From contig JAFFSR010000347.1 of assembly GCA_017163975.1 (NCBI GenBank), positions 2,778,001 to 2,842,000 on the forward strand: 64,000 nucleotides of DNA, read 5' to 3'. The notes beneath the pieces are model-generated. The model was not told where the DNA came from. It worked only from the letters and a program-made list of their open reading frames with translations, and made no database searches. This document shows, one piece after another, positions 57,971-64,000 of the stretch. Made by a program: the position numbers and the translations under genes. This stretch comes from Anastatus disparis (taxonomy: Eukaryota > Arthropoda > Insecta > Hymenoptera > Eupelmidae). Position 1 is the stretch's first letter; every line of letters starts with the position of its first letter.

Positions 57971-57972
<2 letters not shown>
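57260..57972 (-). repeat. Right TIR of element C
   Basis: Inverted copy of 45218-45935. Ends GTTGACATGAAACGTTCC directly before a (TA)n tract (57973-58006). Confidence 0.85.

Positions 57973-58006
<34 letters not shown>
57973..58006. repeat. (TA)n tract right of element C
   Basis: About 33 bp of AT dinucleotide followed by GACAACTATG, the mirror of the left flank CATAGTTGTC. Confidence 0.9.
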
Positions 58007-58008
<2 letters not shown>

Positions 58009-58081
58009 CAACTATGAAAACACACACGTGCATCTACACATATACACACATACACTTACAAATACGCACATTCGTTTGCAC

Positions 58082-58560
58082 AGCGTCTCTCCGTCTCTGT
58101 CTCTCCGTCACCGTCTCTCCGTCTCCATCTCTCCGTCTGCGTCTCTCGGTCTCCATCTTTCTATCTCCGTCTCTCCGTCTCTGTTTCTCCGTCCCCGTTA
58201 CTCCTACTTCGTTTCTTCATCTCCGTCTCTTTGTCTTCGTCTTTCCATCTCTCCATCTCCGTCACTCCGTCTCTGTTTCTTTATCTCTGTCTTACCGCTA
58301 TTGTTTCTCTGTCTCTGCCTCTCCGCCTCTGTCTCTCCGTCTCCGTTCTTCCATCTATCTCTCTGCGTCTTCGTTCCTACGACTCCGTTTCTGGGTCTTT
58401 TTCTCTCTGTCTCTGTTTCCTGTTTTTGTCTTTCAGTCTATGTCTCTCTGTTTCCGTCTTTTTGTCTTCTTTTCTTCGTCCCTCCGTCTCCGTCTCTGTG
58501 TCTTTGTCTCTCCGTCTCCATTCATACGTCTCCGTTTTCTCATCTCGGTCCCTCTGTCTG
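58082..58560 (+). repeat. (CTCCGTCT)n-type pyrimidine microsatellite
   Basis: Nearly 480 bp of GTCTCTCC and CGTCTCTGT variants. Overlapping open frames in three plus-strand frames and one minus-strand frame are repeat artefacts. Resembles the arrays at 43398-43652 and 45090-45136. Confidence 0.95.
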
Positions 58561-58856
58561 AAACCCATGATTAGAAAGAACGAATTCCCATCATATTTTT
58601 TCATTAATTCAAATGGAATTAAGTAAAACAAATTTTTAATTTATCATAATGATTCGATTTGTGTTGAAACAATTTTTATGCATATTTAAACTTTAATTTA
58701 TTCTTTTTTTTCAAATATATAAAAACTAAATTTCAAAGAGAACTGCAATATAAAAATTTATAAATTTAGGCAATTTTTCTGACTTTAAAATTGGCTAGTT
58801 TATATATATTAATATAATATATGAAAATTTAACCAAACGACGTTAGGAGCGAGGTA
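58561..58856 (+). repeat. Dispersed 300-bp repeat, copy 2
   Basis: Starts directly after the pyrimidine array and aligns with 41815-42115, ending CGACGTTAGGAGCGAGGTA. Confidence 0.7.
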
Positions 58857-58865
58857 AATTAAGCT

Positions 58866-59300
58866 CGTATTTTATTAACTTTAAGAAATTCGTTTCTTTG
58901 GGAATAATGTTGAAAATCACTAAAACTTTCTTAAAAACAATGCTAATATTTTTATGACTTTAAAAAATTTATATTTATTTAGAATAATTGTCACATAAAA
59001 ATGAAAAAATATCTTACATTAGATATTTTTTTAATCCAAAGACATAATTTTTAAATTAAAGAAATCAATTTCAAAATAGAAAGAAATAGGTTTATTGGCA
59101 TCATGAATTAATTTCTTTAATTTAAAAAATATGTCTTTGGATTAAAAAAAATATTCAATGCAAGATATTTTTTCATTTTTATATTATAGTCATTTTGAAT
59201 TAGTATCAATTTTTTTCAGTAAAAAAATTTTGGTATTGTTTTTAAGAAAGTTTTATTAACTTTCAACACTATTATCAAAGAGACAAATTTCTTAAAGTTA
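58866..59300. mobile_element. Palindromic MITE, about 435 bp
   Basis: TAACTTTAAGAAATTCGTTT at the left pairs with a reverse complement ending near 59300; both arms carry AAAACTTTCTTAAAAACAAT and a TTAATCCAAAGACATA segment. The arms meet near 59095. A half copy lies at 42265-42360. Confidence 0.75.
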
Positions 59301-59309
59301 ATAAAATAT

Positions 59310-60562
59310 TTTTCTAAATTCAAACATTTTTTCTTTAAATCAAAATAATATTTTCTTAATCAATATTTCAAGGTTAATTTTTTTTAATTTAAAAAATATT
59401 TCATTAATTTAAAAATCATTTTTCTTTGATTCAAAGAAATAGATTTCCTTAACCCGTATTTCTTAGATTCAAAAACACTTTCTTTAAGTTGAAAAAATTT
59501 TTTTTGACAATGTAAGACAAAAGCCCAATATTATTAGATAATTAATAAAATTATTTCAAAATAGTTACTTAATTTATTATTAAAATTCAATTTCTTTTAT
59601 ACCTTGATTATAAAATCAAGGATATTGAATTTAACCTTGTCTTTTTAAAGAATGAATTTTTACAAACAATTATTTATATTTTAACGTGTAATGTAAACAT
59701 TTGATTTCTGATAAAATACTATTTATTATTAATATGCTTCAATTGAACACGAATTAAAAAGTAATCATTCAAACAATGTGAAATTAAAGTAAATGAACGA
59801 GTAAAATGAGGATAGATTGATTATGCATATTCACAATGACTGATATTTTAATTATGAAAAAAAATTAAAAATATATAATGCAAAAACTTAAATAAGTTAT
59901 AAAATTAATGATTTAGTAATAATCATCAATAGAATTCTAAAATAGAAATTCAAGAAATAGTTGTCAATTTATTTGTCAAAAAAATTTAACAAAAACTAAT
60001 GGAACCATGAAGGAATATTAGTCAAAGGTAACTAACAGAAACATTCTAACAATATCGTATCATTATTTAAAATATATAATTTTTTAAATGTTTAATATAA
60101 ATATATTAATAAATAAATAACGTTAAAATACTTATTATATAAAACAAAGTTTCTATATGATTTTAAAGACTACTTTAGAGACTCATATCAGCTAGTAAAT
60201 AAAGGATTTTGTTATAACTTTATAAAAATATTGTTCACAAGTTACGTTGTTTACAAGTTATGTTTACAAGTATAAGTTACAAAGAAGTAACAGAAATGTC
60301 GCCTAAATATGTCGTTTTAAAAAAAATTAATAAAGAAGAACTTAAGACTGCATAGCCTATAAAGATTCATTTATATGAAAATAATATATAGATTACTTAC
60401 AAATTGACTTCCTTACAACTTGATTTACAATTTTTTCATGTAATAAAATATATAAATGTTAAGACTAATCTACACAAAAAAGAAATTCATGTAATTTAAT
60501 AATCAATTGAAAAATTTTATGCAACTGATTTTTAAAGCAAATAAATAATTATGCTGTACTAA
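59310..60562. other. AT-rich stretch, no gene seen
   Basis: The first 200 bp repeat AAGAAATATTT-like words, as at 27220-27480, and end TTTTTTGACAATGTAAG. The remainder shows no motif-bearing frame or repeat. Confidence 0.5.
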
Positions 60563-61240
60563 CAAGGAGAGTACCCGACCTTCGGGAAACGGATTTGGCT
60601 AAAACTGCAGGATATGATTTTTTGATGAAAAAAAATGAACCCGTGTTTTTTCTTTTCTTTGAATAGGCCCCATAGACGGAAATATAGACATTTTTCGAAA
60701 ATATAATATATAATGAAAAGGAGCTTTTATAAGATCTTGAATAACCAAACAACTAAGACTCTCACAAAAAAATGTATAAAAAATAAAATAAAGTACAGAT
60801 TGAATCCTTTAATTTGAGATTTGTTGCATTAAAAAAGCTTGTGTGGTTCAAAAGTTACAGGCGATTAAAATATGCTTATGAAATAGCGTAAAAAATTGAT
60901 ATGTTACACGCTAAAAATATTAATAAATATGTAGTAATTTTCAATTAGGCACAACTTTTGAACCACACAAGCTTTTTTAATGCAACAAAGCTCGAATTAA
61001 AGAATTTAATTTGTACTTTATTTTATTTTTTATACATTTTTTTGTAAGAGTCTTAGTTGTTTGGTTATTCAAGATCTTATAAATGCTCCTTTTTATTATA
61101 TTTTCGAAAAAATGCCTATATCTCGGTCTATGGAGCCTATTCAAAGAAAAGAAAAAACACGGGTTCATTTTTTTTCATCAAAAAATCATATCCTGCAGTT
61201 TCAGCCAAATCCGTTTCCCGAAGGTCGGGTACTCTCCTTG
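60563..61240. mobile_element. Palindromic MITE, 678 bp
   Basis: Ends CAAGGAGAGTACCCGACCTT and its reverse complement. The arms are about 290 bp with a small inner hairpin (AAAAAAGCTTGTGTGGTTCA and its complement). The mirrored open frames in the two arms are a consequence of the palindrome. No certain target duplication. Confidence 0.85.
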
Positions 61241-61740
61241 TGAGACTATTCAACAATTAAAACAATAAATATTTGAAAGTTTAAAATTCTTATAAATAAA
61301 ACACTTTTTGCTTAAAATTTCATTAAAAATACATTTATCAAATTCTTTTTATGTAAGTAATATTAGTACAATGTTAGCAATATTGTTATTGTGGATACAG
61401 TGTTCATAGGTACTGAAATTCACATGATGGAAAACTCTGTTCAGTAAAGACAAAATGTTTCTTACGTTTACCGTAAACTGCAGTGCTACAATCTAGCTTC
61501 AATAATCAAGTAATACCATTTTTAGTCGAGGATAAATTAATTATTGACAAAAAAAAATTGTGGGATTAAAATTTACAGTAAGAACTTTTTTTAAATAAAT
61601 CTTTTAAAATATTTTCAGAATGAGGTAGAAAAAATAATTGGAAAATTCACATAGAATTAATTATGAACAAATAAAGAATATGTTTCATTTTACATTTCGT
61701 TACTTATGATAAATAAGATCAAAATATATACAATCATTAA

Positions 61741-62899
61741 GGGCATGCATACGCTCTACTATACTGGCCAGCATAGCAGAACGTAGGCCGAATTTCTAGA
61801 ATCAAAGAATTTACTTTGTAAAGAAACTAATCATCAGAATGAATTTTCCTTTTACAAGTCACTCTATTTTGAGATAATAATTGGCGGAAAACAGAAAGAC
61901 TTCAGGAATTAGGGAAGAAAAAATTATTTTTCTCAACATAATATGAAAATAATTATCATACTATAAAGTGTAATGTTATCAGGTTGGCAATGCCTATTTC
62001 TGACGCTATACACGTTGGCGCTTTTCTTACGCTGTGGCGCGAATTCGGAATTTAAAATATATTGAATATTGTTATTTTATACAAATGATAACTCATAATA
62101 ATTCTTTACTCTTCTGTGATAAAAGCAATTATGTTTTATTTATTTTTGGCAAAAATAATATTTTTGTTGTATATTTGTGAGGTATAATAAATAAAGTAGA
62201 AAGGAAAAGAAAATACAAACGAAAGCATACGGGTATTACACCTACACTCATGAAGTCGAATGATTCATTTTCTAATATATATATAACGCATATGTATACA
62301 TGAACATAAACATCGCTAACACGTACGTACAAGAATAATTTTAGAAAAAGAAAGCGAAATCATAGCTATAAATACGACTTCATGAGTGTAGATGTCTTAT
62401 ATCCGTACACACACGTTTGTATTTTCTTTTCCTTTCTACTTTATTTGTTATACCTCATACATATATAACAAAAATATTATTTATGAAAAAAAAAAGATAA
62501 AACATAATTGCTTTCATCACCTCACAGAAAAATAAAGAATGATTATGAGTTATCATTTGCATAAAATGACAATATTCAATATATTTCAAATAATGAAGTA
62601 AGCGCCACAGTATAAGAAAAGCGCCAACGTGTATAACGTCAGAGTTAGGCACTGCCAACCTGACAACATTACACTTTCTAATATGATAATTATTTTCATA
62701 TTATTTTGAGATAAATAATTTATTCTTTTCCGAATTTCTGAGGTTTTTCTTTTTTCCGCCCTTTATTATCTCAAAATAGAGTTACCTGTAGAAGAAAAAT
62801 TTATTCTGTTGATTAGTTTTTTTTTACAAATTCTTCAACTCTAGAAATTCGGCCTTCATTCTGCTATGCCGGTCGGTATAGTAGAGCGTATGCATGCCC
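61741..62899. mobile_element. Palindromic element with TTAA target duplication, 1.16 kb
   Basis: Left end GGGCATGCATACGCTCTACT at 61741, reverse complement ending at 62899. Both sides are TTAA (61737-61740 and 62900-62903), the target used by piggyBac and Kolobok transposases. Arms of about 550 bp; no transposase. Mirrored short frames are not genes. Confidence 0.85.
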
Positions 62900-62903
62900 T
62901 TAA

Positions 62904-63756
62904 TCGAAGAACGTTATATATAAAAATATAAGGTAATCAAAATCATTTCAGTTGAAATTTAAATGTGATTGAACTTGTGGAGGGTTTGATGAGCATGTAT
63001 TATTTTTTGTTTTGATTGTGGGTTTAAACCTTGGTACACACAATTTTTCTTCAAAATTTTTTTCTTAATATTTTATTACCAAATTATTATGAAATAATTA
63101 TTTTTAAAATTAAAAACTGAATTTAACTTAATCGTCATGATTTCTCTTATATCATCAGAAACTACATCTCCTACAGTAACACTAACAAATATAAACTACA
63201 GAGCTGTCCCACACAGCATAAAATATTTTAAACATTTTGTGCTATGTGGGGTTCACCTGCCTGCTTGTACTCCAACACAAGCTCAGCATGCTGGCATGTC
63301 ACTAGAAATACTTCCTTAAAATATATCTTTGAACTGGTAAAATATTTTAGTAATATTACATTACTATTTTGATGTTAATTACTTTTAAATCATACTGTAG
63401 CACAACATGCAATATTTTTGCTAACTAGGCGCATTATTTGGCGATATTTTGGTGGTGCCCGACAAAACATCGCACAGAACAATATAAACAATCTCAGTGA
63501 GAAGTTCTTAGAATCCTCCAATATATTTTTTTGTCCAATATGTTGTTTTGAATACGACACAAAAATGATAGTTAAGGTCGTTTTTAGTCACTAAGTGAAT
63601 TTTTTGAGGTTAATTTCATATCTTTCGGCCAAAAATCGTACTGGATAAAATTAACAATCAGTATCAAAGAGGTTATTGGTTGGTGAATGAATTTTTAAGG
63701 TTACTTTGAAGATGACGTGGTAAAATTATAGTTTAGGATGGTAATAAAAAGATTAC
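62904..63756. other. No recognisable gene
   Basis: Mixed AT-rich sequence. One 60-codon frame (63137-63319) shows no motif. Confidence 0.5.
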
Positions 63757-64000
63757 AGGAATCTTTTTGGTAGAAAAACGATTTTTTTAAGCTTATTCTC
63801 GTATTTTATGGATGCGTATGATATAAATCTGACTAAATATCGATATTTAGGAGTTTTTTTGGGTCGCTAAACGTATTTTTGATGTTATTTTCATGATCAG
63901 AATACAATAAAGCCTCTAAAACGCCATAAATCTTTAAAATTTTCAGTTTTTTTATATTTTAAGTACTTTTCACTATTCCTACAGTTCCGCAAAAATTATG
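63757..64000 (-). repeat. Dispersed repeat, inverted copy of 15062-15345
   Basis: Shares CGAGAATAAGCTTAAAAAAA, AATATCGATATTTAGTC and TTTTTGCGGAACTGTAGGAA in inverted orientation. Cut by the window end, so its length is unknown. Confidence 0.75.

Larger units (their letters stand above)
45218..57972. mobile_element. Element C: 12.8-kb DNA transposon with 0.7-kb TIRs in (TA)n
   Basis: The left TIR (45218-45935) starts GGGACGTTTCATGTCAACTC; the right TIR (about 57260-57972) is its reverse complement with scattered differences. The outer flanks are mirror images too: CATAGTTGTCATATATA on the left and TATATATGACAACTATG on the right. Inside is a four-exon minus-strand transposase gene, two tandem-duplication blocks, and a METTL25-like pseudogene broken by a Penelope-like element. 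The TIR is related to element B. Superfamily not assigned. The internal stop in the transposase suggests it is no longer active. Confidence 0.75.

Noticed and set aside
58005..58631. Long overlapping frames of 131-189 codons
   Set aside because: Three plus-strand frames and one minus-strand frame are open at once because the repeat lacks stops; not a gene.
60549..61268. Mirrored frames with nearly the same peptide in both directions
   Set aside because: A direct result of the palindromic element; no family motif.

Overview
The window is AT-rich eukaryotic DNA, most likely from an arthropod. Reasons: insect-type Ty3/gypsy elements, a Penelope-like element, GT-AG introns in phase, many MITEs and long (TA)n tracts, and no prokaryotic gene organisation. 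An insect, perhaps a hymenopteran, is my guess, and the sequence alone does not fix the order. I see no intact host gene, tRNA, rRNA or CRISPR. Almost everything recognisable is a transposable element, often nested, or a satellite-like repeat.

Left part (1-17.5 kb). A 382-bp palindromic MITE (573-954) is followed by AT-rich DNA with several small tandem arrays. A 1.45-kb TIR element (9400-10849) carries a zinc-finger exon like the N-terminus of a transposase. A minus-strand gypsy-like gag-protease remnant (about 12990-14800) is followed, where reverse transcriptase would be expected, by highly charged and repeat-containing ORFs. Next come a degenerate 'AAGATTT/AATATTTCAT' array and a minus-strand DDE_Tnp_4-type transposase pseudogene.

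Ty3/gypsy element (17518-26747). Two 248-bp LTRs enclose gag, protease and a deleted pol (RT start joined to integrase end). Two further sense ORFs follow before the polypurine tract: a 190-aa unknown and an F-box/LRR-like protein. Both are clearly more GC-rich than gag/pol, and they overlap through a T7 run containing a -1 slippery heptamer. The element sits inside the DDE transposase gene, whose N-terminal zinc-finger piece lies on the far side (26.8-27.06 kb). This carrier element is the most notable object in the window.

Middle part (27.5-42.8 kb). A Ulp1-like protease fragment is followed by two palindromic elements (A, B) each bracketed by (TA)n tracts. Then come a 2-kb degenerate 'GGAAGATT' satellite containing a 151-bp repeat, a 5.2-kb Foldback-like inverted repeat built of 52-bp and 128-bp tandem units, and smaller palindromic elements.

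Right part (43-64 kb). A LINE-like remnant with a PHD-like ORF lies in a CTCCGT microsatellite. Element C (45218-57972) has about 0.7-kb TIRs related to element B, is bracketed by (TA)n, and contains a four-exon transposase gene whose splice phases all agree (627 codons, one internal stop). It also contains a METTL25-like pseudogene broken by a Penelope-like insertion with 14-bp target duplications. Three more palindromic elements follow, one with TTAA duplications, and a dispersed repeat shared with 15.1 kb runs off the end.

All calls come from reading the sequence by eye. Family assignments rest on motif recognition and no database search was possible.
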